From Methanosarcina sp. MSH10X1 (GTDB taxonomy: Archaea; Halobacteriota; Methanosarcinia; Methanosarcinales; Methanosarcinaceae): 64,000 bases of DNA. Within the stretch, counting starts at the first letter, position 1. Each line of letters begins with the position of its first letter. The notes beneath the pieces were generated by a model that was not told the origin of the DNA, made no database searches, and was given only the letters and a program-made list of their open reading frames with translations. The DNA lies in contig NZ_SCHL01000003.1 of NCBI RefSeq assembly GCF_004099695.1, forward strand, positions 62,001 through 126,000. The letters are read 5' to 3'. A program made the translations under genes and the position numbers. This document shows positions 18,405 to 26,643 of the stretch, piece by piece.

Positions 18405-18659
18405 ATGTCGAAGGAATTTGCAAGGAACCTCTTTAACAAGCAGGTAATGGCTACCGACGGAACCGAGATAGGAACGCTGAGCAATGTTGTAGTCGAGATC
18501 AGGGGAGGAAACATTATTGACATGATGATTACCCCTAATCCGAATTTTGACACTTCCAGATACAGGAAAGCGGACAACTTTATCCTCATTCCTTTCGATT
18601 CCGTAAGTGCCATAAAAGACTACATAATAATTGACAAGATGAAAGCAAAGACGAATTAA
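18405..18659 (+). CDS. PRC-barrel domain protein
   Basis: An 84-residue protein starting MSKEFARNLFNKQVMATDG, which is a single PRC-barrel fold as in photosynthetic reaction-centre H subunit and RimM C-termini. Archaea have many short stand-alone PRC proteins of unknown role, possibly RNA- or division-related (CdpB-type). I use the ATG at 18405, with a GGAGAT site nine bases upstream; an ATG 60 bases earlier would add 20 residues unlike the family. It is downstream of cdc48 on the same strand. Confidence 0.85.
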   Translation: MSKEFARNLFNKQVMATDGTEIGTLSNVVVEIRGGNIIDMMITPNPNFDTSRYRKADNFILIPFDSVSAIKDYIIIDKMKAKTN

Positions 18660-19024
18660 AACGAAGAGAGGGAGTTTCTCTCCTCTCATATTTTGTCTCT
18701 TTTTATACTGTATATCTCTTTTTATCCTGTGTGTCTCTTTTTATCCTGTATTTATTTCAGCCCGGAGGAACTCTTCTTATATCACCCTGATGTTGCTTCA
18801 AAAGTGCAGAGTTCGTAGCTCACTCTGCTCATCCAGCGTGATTGGTTTTAGGTATATCTTTTTTCTTAAATCGCTCCTGTGGAGAAAATTCTATTTGTTT
18901 TTCTCTTAAAAGTGAAATCTAGATAAATGTGTGTAACATTTACAATCGATGACATACCCATGGCAATTATAAAGCCAGACTGTATAGAGTAGTAAGAAAC
19001 AGAAATAAATCAAAGGTGGTAAGG
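18660..19024. other. Intergenic region with 19-bp tandem repeat
   Basis: After the PRC gene a GAGAGGGAG/CTCTCCTCTC near-palindrome is followed by a pyrimidine-rich repeat: TCTCTTTTTATCCTGTGTG-type units at 18696, 18715 and 18734, exactly 19 bases apart. The T-runs fit an archaeal terminator. No gene is seen in the rest. Confidence 0.6.
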
Positions 19025-19738
19025 TTGGCGCTTAAAAAAAGCAGTAAGTATGGTACTGATTTTCTTAAAGAAAATATGATGGGCCCAAATTCGATAAAAA
19101 TTCTTGAGGAGATGGCAGAGTCTTTAAAAATTGAGAAAGGTATGCGGATACTTGATCTGGGCTGCGGGCGGGCACTCACTTCAATTTTCCTGGCAAAAGA
19201 ATATGATGTTACGGTTTTTGCAACCGACCTATGGATCAGTGCAACGGAAAATTATGAAAGAATCAGGTCGATGGGACTGGAAGATAAAATAATCCCAATA
19301 CATGCCGAGGCGCATGACCTGCCGTTTGCCAATGAGTATTTTGATCTCGCCATATGTGTGGATGCCTATCACTATTTCGGGATCGAGGAAAATTATCTGA
19401 CAGACCATTTTGCTCCGCCTGTAAAGAAAGGAGGGCAAATAGCAGTTGCAGTCCCGGGACTGAAAAAGGAATTTACAGACGGAGTTCCGGCAGAATTACA
19501 GCCATACTGGATTGAGGATATGAGTTTGACTCTACACTCACGCGACTGGTGGTACGATTTGTGGAAAAAATCTGATTCAGTAAGTATTCAGGAGTGCAAA
19601 GAGCTAAACTGTCTTGAAGATGCCTGGCAGGACTGGCTTTCCTGCGACAACGACTACGCACGCAGGGATATAGGAATGATGGAAGCCGAAGGTGGAAATT
19701 ACTATAATCTGGTTTCAATAATAGCTACTAAATCGTGA
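19025..19738 (+). CDS. SAM-dependent methyltransferase (class I)
   Basis: About 237 residues with a class I methyltransferase core: motif I ILDLGCGRA near residue 47, the acidic end of strand 2 in FATDLW, and motif IV region DLAICVDAYHYFG. It resembles small-molecule methyltransferases (UbiE/cyclopropane-synthase-like); the substrate is unknown. Initiation at the TTG at 19025 is favoured by AGGTGGT five bases upstream; a GTG at 19016 overlaps that site. The last 32 codons and the following 180 bases are duplicated at 20446, and a cupin gene follows the second copy, so the original arrangement was probably a methyltransferase-cupin pair. Confidence 0.85.
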   Translation: MALKKSSKYGTDFLKENMMGPNSIKILEEMAESLKIEKGMRILDLGCGRALTSIFLAKEYDVTVFATDLWISATENYERIRSMGLEDKIIPIHAEAHDLPFANEYFDLAICVDAYHYFGIEENYLTDHFAPPVKKGGQIAVAVPGLKKEFTDGVPAELQPYWIEDMSLTLHSRDWWYDLWKKSDSVSIQECKELNCLEDAWQDWLSCDNDYARRDIGMMEAEGGNYYNLVSIIATKS

Positions 19739-19920
19739 AGAAATTTTAAGACTCAATTTTTATTTTTTGCAGGTTGTCCGGGCGTGGAGGATTTTCCTTA
19801 GCTTATGAAAAATAAAAGGAATCAAATCAGCAGTAAGGAGCATGAGGATATTGACGGCGGTTTTACGAAGGTGCAGGCGACAGCCAGACGGCTTTCTGGA
19901 CATGTTATTCCGACAGGATT
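19643..19920 (+). repeat. Direct repeat copy 1 (methyltransferase 3' end plus cupin 5' end)
   Basis: About 280 bases, visibly similar (roughly four of five bases) to 20446-20731, offset about 803 bases. Shared landmarks are GCAGGGATAT, CTGGTTTCAATAATAGCTA, TTTTAAGACTCAATTTTTAT, ATCAGCAGTAAGGAGCA and CAGCCAGA. Copy 1 keeps the methyltransferase stop codon and a truncated cupin start. Confidence 0.85.
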
Positions 19921-19925
19921 TAAGG
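19784..19925 (+). pseudogene. Truncated duplicate of the cupin gene
   Basis: Aligns with the first 45-48 codons of the intact cupin gene at 20588 (GTGGAGGATTTTCC, then ATGAAAAATAAAAGGAATCA). Its frame breaks within GGCGGTTTTACGAAGGTGCAGG, and similarity ends near 19920. The metal-binding cupin motifs are missing. A broken duplicate, not a functional gene. Confidence 0.75.
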
Positions 19926-20445
19926 TATCTATGATCAGTCCAGAATCCTATAAATTATATAATCCGAAAAAATCGCTATCCATTTCTTTCTGTATTGATT
20001 CAATTCAAAAAAGATATATAAATATGAATGGATTCAACTCATTAAGAACATTAAATAAAAACATTTGTCCTTAATATGCTGTTTATTTAGGCCTTTTACT
20101 CTCATCGGGTTCCTCTTCTATGTCTATTTGTTCTGCTGTATCTCCTCTTTTTTCTTCTATTGATTCCAGTTTTTCCATTAATTCTTTTTCTTTATTATCA
20201 TTCTTTACTTTTCTTGCAGGCATTTGTTTACCTCAATAGTTTGATGTCTGATGGAGTTATAAGTATATTGAAAACCCTGTTGATGCTAAATTGTTTTTTG
20301 GTCAATATAAACCTGCGTTTATGTTAAATACAGAATCAATATCAGTAAATACTACGAGGTTTTTGTTATTTACTGCTTTATGTTGTCTTAACTTGTGAGC
20401 AGGAAATACAGATTCTTAATGAGTTGTTTTCCCCTTATGGCGAAG
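19921..20445. other. 0.5-kb insert between the direct repeats
   Basis: Sequence without counterpart in either repeat. It carries a small well-initiated minus-strand ORF (next entry), a TATA-like TATATAAATATGAATGG near 20012-20030, and otherwise AT-rich DNA. No inverted terminal repeats or transposase are seen. Confidence 0.5.
20083..20223 (-). CDS. Small highly charged protein, 46 residues
   Basis: ATG at 20223 is preceded by TTGAGGT with a seven-base gap, one of the better ribosome-binding sites in this region. The product begins MPARKVKNDNKEKELMEK and ends EEEPDESKRPK. It is almost entirely Lys, Glu, Asp and polar residues, with a helical middle (LMEKLESIEEKR), and likely disordered or a short coiled coil. 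No family is recognised. A TATA-like GTTTATATTG lies about 90 bases upstream. It sits alone in the insert between the direct repeats, pointing leftward against its neighbours. Confidence 0.5.
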   Translation of the reverse strand: MPARKVKNDNKEKELMEKLESIEEKRGDTAEQIDIEEEPDESKRPK

Positions 20446-20731
20446 TGCGATAACGATTATGCTCGCAGGGATATTGAAATGAGGGAATCAAAAGGCGTAA
20501 ATTACTTTAATCTGGTTTCAATAATAGCTAAGAAATCGAGAGGAGATTTTAAGACTCAATTTTTATTTTTGCAGAAGGTGTCCGGACGTGGAAGATTTTC
20601 CTGAGTTTATGAAGAATAAAATGAATCATATCAGCAGTAAGGAGCAAAATACTGAGGATATTGACGGTTATTTTTTTGAAGGTGCAGACGGCAGCCAGAT
20701 GGCTTTCTGGACCTGTTATTCCGACAGGGTT
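20446..20731 (+). repeat. Direct repeat copy 2, including a methyltransferase 3' remnant
   Basis: Second copy of the 280-base repeat. Its first 90 bases encode CDNDYARRDIEMRES and NLVSIIAKKS in frame, matching the end of the methyltransferase at 19025-19738. The stop codon has mutated (TGA to AGA context) and nothing upstream of 20446 matches the rest of the gene, so the methyltransferase copy is a remnant. Confidence 0.85.
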
Positions 20732-20938
20732 TCCAGGAAACATGCGCATGAATTCGATGAATACATGGTTTGTGTCAGCGGGCAGTACACGGCAGTCTTA
20801 AACGGCGAGGAGTTTGTTCTTACTCCGGGGAACGAATTATTCATTCCGAAAGGGATAGAACAGTGGGGAAAATGTATTGCCGGAACGAGAACCATTCATG
20901 CATTTGGTGGGAAACGCATTCGGAGAGCTGAAGAATAA
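20588..20938 (+). CDS. Cupin domain protein
   Basis: A 116-residue single-domain cupin. Motif 1 is SRKHAHEFDEYMVCVSGQYTAV (metal ligands in HAHxxxE) and motif 2 is PGNELFIPKGIEQW with a following His in TIHAFGG. It should form a beta barrel holding a metal, as in small cupins that bind sugars or act as dioxygenases/isomerases; the substrate is unknown. Start is GTG 20588, or ATG 20609. It lies downstream of a methyltransferase remnant; the intact methyltransferase is 850 bases upstream. Confidence 0.8.
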   Translation: MEDFPEFMKNKMNHISSKEQNTEDIDGYFFEGADGSQMAFWTCYSDRVSRKHAHEFDEYMVCVSGQYTAVLNGEEFVLTPGNELFIPKGIEQWGKCIAGTRTIHAFGGKRIRRAEE

Positions 20939-21164
20939 GGAATTTGTAAAAAGGCTGGATAGTTTGGGTTTGCCGTTATAAAGAATAGTTTAGTTTTGCT
21001 TTTATAAAGAATAATAAATAAGTTTAATCTGAACTTTACATAAGTTTAACCTGAACTTTACATAAGTTTAACCTGAACTTTACATAAGTTTAACCTGAAC
21101 TTTATATGCTTTATTGAAAAATAGTTTTAAAAAAATATAAATATTGAATAGCTTACTTTACCTC
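20939..21164. other. Intergenic region dominated by a 22-bp tandem repeat
   Basis: Contains two near copies of GTTTTGCTTTTATAAAGAAT-type sequence, then the four-copy repeat listed next; nothing else is seen. Confidence 0.6.
21018..21105. repeat. 22-bp tandem repeat, four copies
   Basis: Unit ATAAGTTTAACCTGAACTTT plus AC starts at 21018, 21040, 21062 and 21084; the first and last copies each differ by one base. Non-coding, upstream of a membrane protein gene. Confidence 0.95.
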
Positions 21165-21635
21165 ATGTCTTTCAGAATAAATGAAAACATTTCTTCCCGA
21201 ATAAATGAAAACATTTCTTCCCGAATAAGTGAAATTATTTTCTTTACTATCATAATCAATTTTCTCATTGCCAGCACTGAAACTTACTTGAGAAACCCGG
21301 AACTTTTTAACCAGAACGGTCTCATGAGTTTACTGCCAGTCTGGTATCAATTGTCAGCAGGACTTTTAGTAATTTATTACTTTGTGATACGAAAGAATGA
21401 AGATAATGTAATAAAGAAAGAATCGATTAACAAACACAGGTACAATGCTTTGCGGATTAACTTATTCTGCAGCAGCCTTTTACTTTTGTGCTTAATCCTC
21501 GTTAACAGCTTTCCTGCATATTTCACATTAATAGGTGCACATTTGCATGTTTTAGCATACTTATCACTAGCAGTAAACTTGATTGTACTGGCAATTTTAG
21601 CGTTAAGTCTCTCTTATCTATTTAAAAAGAAGTGA
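21165..21635 (+). CDS. Small membrane protein with duplicated N-terminal octapeptide
   Basis: About 156 residues with four predicted transmembrane stretches (around IIFFTIIINFLIAS, LLPVWYQLSAGLLVIYYFVI, LFCSSLLLLCLILV and LAYLSLAVNLIVLAILALSL). No family is recognised. The N-terminus contains RINENISS twice and a partial third, produced by a 24-bp in-frame tandem repeat (21176-21199, 21200-21223, then partial). Start ATG 21165 is chosen; TTG 21144 is an alternative. No good ribosome-binding site is seen. Confidence 0.6.
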   Translation: MSFRINENISSRINENISSRISEIIFFTIIINFLIASTETYLRNPELFNQNGLMSLLPVWYQLSAGLLVIYYFVIRKNEDNVIKKESINKHRYNALRINLFCSSLLLLCLILVNSFPAYFTLIGAHLHVLAYLSLAVNLIVLAILALSLSYLFKKK

Positions 21636-21950
21636 AGACGTGGAGCTTTTTGCTGAAAACTAGACATTTCTTTCAATTTTTAAAAAATCTGGGAAAATTC
21701 TTATTTCTTACTTAGTGATTACAAGAGGATTAATGATTTGAAACGGTTGCCTTGTTCATTGGTTGTCGGTCAGCGAATTTTCCTGCTTTATGCCGTCGAT
21801 TCTTGAGCAAAATTCTGGTAGGTACAGACTAGAGCTTGTCTTAAAATGAATTCATACAATCAGGATAGTAACTTAATCATTAGATTTAATATTCCCCGCT
21901 ATCCAATTGTAAATGGTATGGTTTAGTGACATCTCAGGAGGCATAAGGTT
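21636..21950. other. Intergenic region, no gene seen
   Basis: About 315 bases of AT-rich sequence containing the presumed promoter of the next gene; no recognisable motif other than an AGGAGG ribosome-binding site at 21936-21941. Confidence 0.5.
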
Positions 21951-22346
21951 TTGGAAGATTGGAAGATAAAGATTTCCGTGCTCTGGCTCTTTGCATCGAT
22001 TGCCTTTCTGGTTCATCAGATACTGTTGCTTATGGAGCCTGGTATAATAGCAAATCTAATGGCGGGAGAAGCAGAAGGTCAGAAAATAGTGCCTGAACTT
22101 ATACTGTTCTTTGCAATCTTAATGCTGGTTCCGATGTTGATGGCTTTCCTGTCCCTCATCCTGAAAGATTTGATGAATCGCCGGGTAAATATCATTGTAG
22201 GTGCAATTTTTGCTGTTATCTGGTTAGTTGGCGTAGTTGATGCGGTACAGTCCGCATACTGGGGCGGGGCACTAATGACGCTTTCAGCAGTTGTGGCTTC
22301 GGCGTTGATTGTCTGGTATGCGTGGAAGTCCAAACAGATAGCTTGA
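21951..22346 (+). CDS. Four-helix membrane protein, possibly DUF6326
   Basis: A 131-residue protein with four hydrophobic segments (ISVLWLFASIAFLVHQILLLM, LILFFAILMLVPMLMAFLSLIL, IIVGAIFAVIWLVGVVDAV and LSAVVASALIVWYAW). Length, topology and the LWLFA-type opening resemble the DUF6326 family, but I am not certain. Function unknown. Translation starts at TTG 21951, nine bases after a perfect AGGAGG. No operon partner. Confidence 0.7.
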   Translation: MEDWKIKISVLWLFASIAFLVHQILLLMEPGIIANLMAGEAEGQKIVPELILFFAILMLVPMLMAFLSLILKDLMNRRVNIIVGAIFAVIWLVGVVDAVQSAYWGGALMTLSAVVASALIVWYAWKSKQIA

Positions 22347-22512
22347 ATTTTTCCAACCAGATCCATGTAAAGGATCTTTTAGTAGCGAAAAATAAGGGAA
22401 TTAATGAGGTATAAACGATCAATTCCCTGTAAAGTATTAAGGATAATCAAAGAGCTTATCTTAGAGGGTATTATAAGAAAGAAAAAAATTTAAGAAAGAA
22501 AAAAGATTTCCA

Positions 22513-22533
22513 CCCCGGCAGCTTGCTGCGGGG
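22513..22533. terminator. GC-rich hairpin between convergent genes
   Basis: CCCCGGCAGC-TT-GCTGCGGGG forms a stem with one bulged base. It lies between the membrane protein gene and the convergent DUF2795 gene and can stop transcription from either side. Confidence 0.5.
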
Positions 22534-22567
22534 TATTGGGCTGAATGAGAAAAGTTAATTTACGTTT

Positions 22568-22801
22568 TCAGGAAGGAACTCCCATATAAACAATGTGAAG
22601 TTCCCCGGCGACCTCCTCAGCGCTATTGTATTGCTTGTCCGGAAGCAGGCCGAATTCCCGAAGGATGTCAGGGATTGCTCCGCTCTTCTTTGCCTGGGCA
22701 ATAATCTCGTTCCTTTTTACAGGAAAATCCATACTTTGTAATATCTTCTGGGCTTCCATAGGAAGTTCGGTAATAAATCCGCTTTTAGTCTCATTTTCCA
22801 T
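22568..22801 (-). CDS. DUF2795 family protein
   Basis: A 77-residue protein with the DUF2795 pattern: an N-terminal hydrophobic/acidic stretch, PVKRNEIIAQAKKSGAIPDILREFGLLPDKQYNSAEEVAGEL. This small helical family is widespread in bacteria and archaea and its function is unknown; the fold resembles DNA-binding SAP-like domains, but that is only a resemblance. ATG 22801 follows AAAGGGG by eight bases. Confidence 0.8.
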   Translation of the reverse strand: MENETKSGFITELPMEAQKILQSMDFPVKRNEIIAQAKKSGAIPDILREFGLLPDKQYNSAEEVAGELHIVYMGVPS

Positions 22802-23262
22802 AATATTTCCCCTTTACTTTGTCTATTCCCTCTCAAATTCCCTGGCGGCATTTGGGGCGTTTGTATTCTCCTTTTCCGTAGACTTTTCATATTCTGCCTG
22901 ATGCCATTCCCGGAATCATTATCCATAGCGTTTACGATATTTTCCTGCAAAGCAGGAAATGGATACTTTTTAAAGTCTCTTGAAAGAAGCTTAACTTCTT
23001 TCGTCAGTATGAATATAATGATGATACTATTTAAATGTTAGCATTTTTCTATAAAAATGTGTTAAATATTAACATATTTTTCTAGTTTAGTAACAATATA
23101 TAATTGTAAATTAGTAAATTTTTAAGATAAAACTAACGAAAATTCTCAGTTAAATAAATGTTTTGAATTACGGTTTATCCACATTTATATATGTGAGTCA
23201 ATAAAAAGAGATTTCGCATTAAAGTTAAATTTAATAAGAAGATTTGTAGTGTTCACTGGCAG
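22802..23262. other. Intergenic region with palindrome and promoters
   Basis: No gene is called. It contains the perfect hairpin TTTCCTGC-AAA-GCAGGAAA at 22941-22959, upstream of the leftward DUF2795 gene, and an AT-rich tract. TTTATATATG near 23184-23193 is a good TATA box for the rightward transglutaminase-like gene. Confidence 0.55.
23184..23193 (+). promoter_or_regulatory. TATA box of the transglutaminase-like gene
   Basis: TTTATATATG matches archaeal box A. It would start a transcript near 23210-23220, about 45 bases before the ATG at 23263, which argues that the gene with the internal TAG is transcribed. Confidence 0.45.
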
Positions 23263-23883
23263 ATGAGTAAAATGCATACCGAAAGCAACAATCTTCAGGA
23301 CTACCTCAAAAAGAGTGAGGTCATAAACTATGACCACAGGCTGATTATTGAGAAGTGTCTTGAACTGCAGAGAGGCACTGAAGACGAAATTTGTCTTACT
23401 TAGAAGGTTTATGAGTTTGTCCGGGATGAGATTCACCATTCAGGCGATATAAACGCACAGGAGGTTACCTGTACGGCATCGGAGGTTCTGGAGTTCGGTC
23501 ACGGGATATGCTGTGCTAAAGCTCACCTGTTTGCAGCCATGCTGAGGTTTTTCGGGATACCTGCCGGATTCTGTTATCAAAAACTTTCTTCAAGCCGTGA
23601 CATTAATAAGAAGTTCCTGCACGGCTTAAACGCTGTATATTTAAAAGATTTAAACAAATGGATAAGACTGGATGCCAGAGGCAATAAGCCAGGAATTGAT
23701 GCTCAGTTTTCGATATATGAAGAAAAGATTGCAAAGCCGGTCCGCAAAGAGCTTGGGGAAGAAGATAATCCCGTAATCTTCATGGAGCCCAATCCGACTG
23801 TAGTTCAGGTATTAAAGAAAAGTAGTAACATGGAAGAATTATGGGCACAGTGGGAACTCGGGTTGAAAGATTTATCTGGCTGA
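23263..23883 (+). CDS. Transglutaminase-like protein with in-frame TAG (pyrrolysine candidate or nonsense mutant)
   Basis: One frame runs from ATG 23263 to TGA 23883 (206 codons) interrupted only by TAG at codon 47 (23401-23403). Both sides read as coherent protein: before it, LQDYLKKSEVINYDHRLIIEKC; after it, KVYEFVRDEIHHS, then the transglutaminase core with catalytic Cys in GHGICCAKAHLFAAMLRFFGIPA, a His in FLHGLNAVYL and an Asp in WIRLDARGN. This is a papain-like amidase/protease or transglutaminase fold. Methanosarcina decodes TAG as pyrrolysine, so a full-length product with Pyl47 is possible; a recent nonsense mutation with a dead gene is the alternative. No ribosome-binding site is evident. 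Confidence 0.7.
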
Positions 23884-23889
23884 GAAATC

Positions 23890-24570
23890 TTAAATCCAGC
23901 CTTTTCCCTCAAGAAATTCGAAGGCTTCGATGGCTCCGTCGCCATAAGTGGCTTCTGTTATATAATCTGCAGCTTCCTTTATTTTTTCGTCGCCGTTTCC
24001 GACAGAAATTCCAAAGCCAGAGACTTCGAACATTTCAACATCGTTTGCAGAGTCTCCGAGGGCTACGAAATCCCCGGGTTTTAAGCCCATAAGGCTTGCC
24101 AGTTTCTTAAGGCCTATACCTTTGTTGATTTTCCTGCTTTTGAGATGGATAGCGTATTTGGTATCAATGAGCTCAACGTCAAAGGGCTGGGTTTCAAGCA
24201 GAGTTCTGGCTTTCTGGAGGTTAAAATCCCTTCTCAGGGCAATCTCAGTTCTCCGGTAGAGAGGGTCAAGCTTGGTGAGCTTGAAATGCCGGGAAAGAAA
24301 AGCAAAGGCTTTTTCGCATTCCTCAAGGCTTTCCTCATAAGTGCCTTTCAGGTCGTAGCGGACAGTTATAGCTCCCCCGTTTTCTGCAATCACAGCACCC
24401 TCCAGGCCGATAAGCCTTGATGTTGTCCTTGCGTAGCAGAGAATGTTTCCTGTAGCAAGCACGAAGGGAAGTTTAAGTGTGCGGATTTTTTCAACGGCCC
24501 CCAGATGAAGTTCCCTTTTCTCGCAGGTGATTGTCCCGTCAATATCAGCAACAATAGCTTTGAATTTCAT
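23890..24570 (-). CDS. Phosphoglycolate phosphatase, archaeal HAD type
   Basis: A 226-residue HAD-superfamily phosphatase of the archaeal PGP / TA0175 group. Motif I VADIDGTIT is near residue 8, motif II is in LATGN (the Thr), the Lys is in KINKGIGLKKL and motif IV is GDSANDVEMF. Such enzymes dephosphorylate 2-phosphoglycolate; some act on sugar phosphates. The C2-type cap lies between motifs II and III. Start ATG 24570. It converges on the transglutaminase-like gene with only six bases between stop codons. Confidence 0.92.
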   Translation of the reverse strand: MKFKAIVADIDGTITCEKRELHLGAVEKIRTLKLPFVLATGNILCYARTTSRLIGLEGAVIAENGGAITVRYDLKGTYEESLEECEKAFAFLSRHFKLTKLDPLYRRTEIALRRDFNLQKARTLLETQPFDVELIDTKYAIHLKSRKINKGIGLKKLASLMGLKPGDFVALGDSANDVEMFEVSGFGISVGNGDEKIKEAADYITEATYGDGAIEAFEFLEGKGWI

Positions 24571-24706
24571 CAAAAAAGATTGGGGATGGGTAGATAAAAG
24601 ATTTACCTACCCGCTTTTGAACATCTCTACGGTTTACCGTTTACTTCTGGTATGTTTATTTCAACGTTGTTTGCTTCTTAATCTTACTGCCTGAGGTTTC
24701 TAAATC

Positions 24707-25684
24707 TCACTGGTCTGTGAGTCCGTCAGTGGTGACTGCGATAACAGCTTCTCCTTCGGGCAGGTTGGGAGAGTCCACAAGGCGTATTATCCTTTTATCG
24801 CCTTTGGATTTCCTCAGGTAAAGCCTGAAGGTTGCAGTGTGTCCCACAACGTGTCCTCCGACAGGTCTGGTGGGGTCGCCGAAGAAAGCATCGGGTTTTG
24901 CCATGACCTGATTTGTTACGACCACGCAGGCATTGAACAGGTCCCCGAAACGGAGCAGGGCATGCATGTGCTTGTTTAGCTTCTGCTGCCTGTCAGCAAG
25001 GGTTCCTCTTCCTACGTACTCAGCCCTGAAGTGAGCCATAAGCGAGTCAACAATCAGCAACTTAACAGGTTTGCCCATTTCCTTGAGCTCGTTTGCCAGG
25101 TCTGTTGCAGACTCAACAAGAAGCATCTGGTGATTGGAATTGTATGCCCTGGCGACATGGATATTCTGGAGGAACTCTTCCGGGTCAAGACCCATGCCGT
25201 ATTTTTCGGAAAGCCCTTTTACCATCTGGGCAATTCTCTCAGGCCTGAAAGTGTTTTCAGTATCTATGATGATAACCGAACCATTAAGCCCTCCTTGCTC
25301 CCTGTCCATCTGGACATTGACTGCAAGCTGGTGAGCCAGCTGGGTCTTTCCGGAACCGAATTCTCCGTACAGTTCGGTAATTGCCTGGGTTTCTACGCCC
25401 CCGCCCATCATTTCATCAAATTCCGTACAACCGGTGGTCAGCTTGCCTACAAGTTTCCGCCTTTCAAGCACGACATCTCCGGTTTCAAAGCCCCCAATAT
25501 CAGCAGCTTGTCTTGCAGCATTAATGATTTTTGCAGCCGTCGATTCCCCGATTTCGGCTGTAGTTGCAAGTTCAGAAGGAGAGGCAACAGCCACTGCTTC
25601 AATGGTATTAAATCCGGCTTCTTTGAGTTTTTCTGCGGTTGCAGGGCCAACTCCGGGCAGCTCTTCGAGTGCTATTTCGCTCAT
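24707..25684 (-). CDS. radA: DNA repair and recombination protein RadA
   Basis: A 325-residue archaeal RecA/Rad51 homologue, the expected length. The N-terminal helix-hairpin-helix domain ([20 protein letters not shown]) binds DNA. The ATPase core has Walker A GEFGSGKT at 107-114 and Walker [13 protein letters not shown], and the polymerisation motif GFETG lies between the domains. It forms filaments on single-stranded DNA for strand exchange. I chose ATG 25684, with TTAGGAGA seven bases before; an open frame continues 19 codons upstream but is not conserved in type. Confidence 0.97.
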   Translation of the reverse strand: MSEIALEELPGVGPATAEKLKEAGFNTIEAVAVASPSELATTAEIGESTAAKIINAARQAADIGGFETGDVVLERRKLVGKLTTGCTEFDEMMGGGVETQAITELYGEFGSGKTQLAHQLAVNVQMDREQGGLNGSVIIIDTENTFRPERIAQMVKGLSEKYGMGLDPEEFLQNIHVARAYNSNHQMLLVESATDLANELKEMGKPVKLLIVDSLMAHFRAEYVGRGTLADRQQKLNKHMHALLRFGDLFNACVVVTNQVMAKPDAFFGDPTRPVGGHVVGHTATFRLYLRKSKGDKRIIRLVDSPNLPEGEAVIAVTTDGLTDQ

Positions 25685-26003
25685 TACTAATTCTCCTAAG
25701 ATGCACATGTTTGTATAAGGTGCATAACAGTTGCTCCACAATAGTTTTGCAGGTATATATAACTAGAGGAGGCTGGGTGAAAGTATTCTAAAGTGCCTGT
25801 AAAACGCGGTTTTATTGCCGGGGAACCCCGCAAAAAGGGGATAAACCGGGAAGGTTTTTTCTGACACTCACATTCAAAAAAAGAATGGAAGAAAGCGAAA
25901 AGAAAGTGAAAAGAAAGAGAGATAAAGGAAAAAAATACGAAAATTCCCTGAAAAGCGGAGAAAAACCAAAAACTTCTTTTTACTTGGTAGATTATCACCC
26001 ATC
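25685..26003. other. Divergent promoter region, radA / coaD
   Basis: No gene. Box-A-like ATATATAACTAG at 25754-25765 faces both ways. A GC-rich patch near 25815-25842 and a long purine tract (25860-25960) lie closer to coaD; the purine tract creates an artefactual open frame on the other strand. Confidence 0.5.
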
Positions 26004-26474
26004 ATGCCAAAGGTCGCAGTCGGCGGTACGTTTCAGTATTTTCATGACGGGCACGCCAAACTGATTAAAAAAGCATTTGAAATCGCAGAGGATGGAAAAG
26101 TCCACATAGGTCTTACCTCGGACGAGATGCTGAGTAAAAACCACAGCGTAGATAATTATGAAAAAAGGAGGAACCGGCTGCTGCAGTTCATAAAAGCTAT
26201 GGGATTTCCGGATGACAGGTATGAGATTACAAAGCTTAATGACCCCTATGGCCCTACACTCGAAGAGGATTTTGACTTTATCACCGTCTCTCCTGAGACC
26301 TATCCGGTTGCCCTTAAAATTAACCTCGTCAGGGAAGAGAAAGGAAAGAAACCTCTGGAAATCGTATATGTCGAATATGTAATGGCTGAAGACGGAATCC
26401 CGATTTCTTCTACAAGGATTGCAGAAGGGGAGATTGACAGGCACGGCAGGCTGAAAAAAGACATCAAGCACTGA
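26004..26474 (+). CDS. coaD: Phosphopantetheine adenylyltransferase, archaeal type
   Basis: A 156-residue nucleotidyltransferase of the archaeal/eukaryotic PPAT family. It joins ATP and 4'-phosphopantetheine to form dephospho-CoA. The nucleotide-binding motif is GGTFQYFHDGHAKLI, an HxGH variant, and the C-terminal ISSTRIAEGE is the second phosphate-binding motif. CoA is in heavy demand here for acetyl-CoA synthesis and acetate use. The start codon lies close to a TATA-poor region with no ribosome-binding site; the leader may be short. Confidence 0.94.
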   Translation: MPKVAVGGTFQYFHDGHAKLIKKAFEIAEDGKVHIGLTSDEMLSKNHSVDNYEKRRNRLLQFIKAMGFPDDRYEITKLNDPYGPTLEEDFDFITVSPETYPVALKINLVREEKGKKPLEIVYVEYVMAEDGIPISSTRIAEGEIDRHGRLKKDIKH

Positions 26475-26643
26475 TAGTTCAACCTCAAGCGGGCGAAAGC
26501 TTGATCACAAACGCTCGCGGGTTTGATTGCAAACGCTCGTTTGATCCACGCTTTGATTGAAAAAAAGCGAGAAATAAACAGTCCCACTCCTGCATTATCT
26601 GTATCTAAGCAGTTATAAATGGGACGGAACCATAAGTGATAGT
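26475..26643. other. Short spacer with GCTCG-type inverted sequences
   Basis: Holds two related units, GATCACAAACGCTCG (26500-26514) and GATTGCAAACGCTCG (26525-26539), followed by GATCCACGCTTTGATTG. It looks like a decayed piece of hairpin-forming intergenic sequence. Confidence 0.4.

Noticed and set aside
21018-21105. CRISPR-like regular repeat
   Set aside because: The 22-bp units are directly adjacent with no spacers, so it is a simple tandem repeat.
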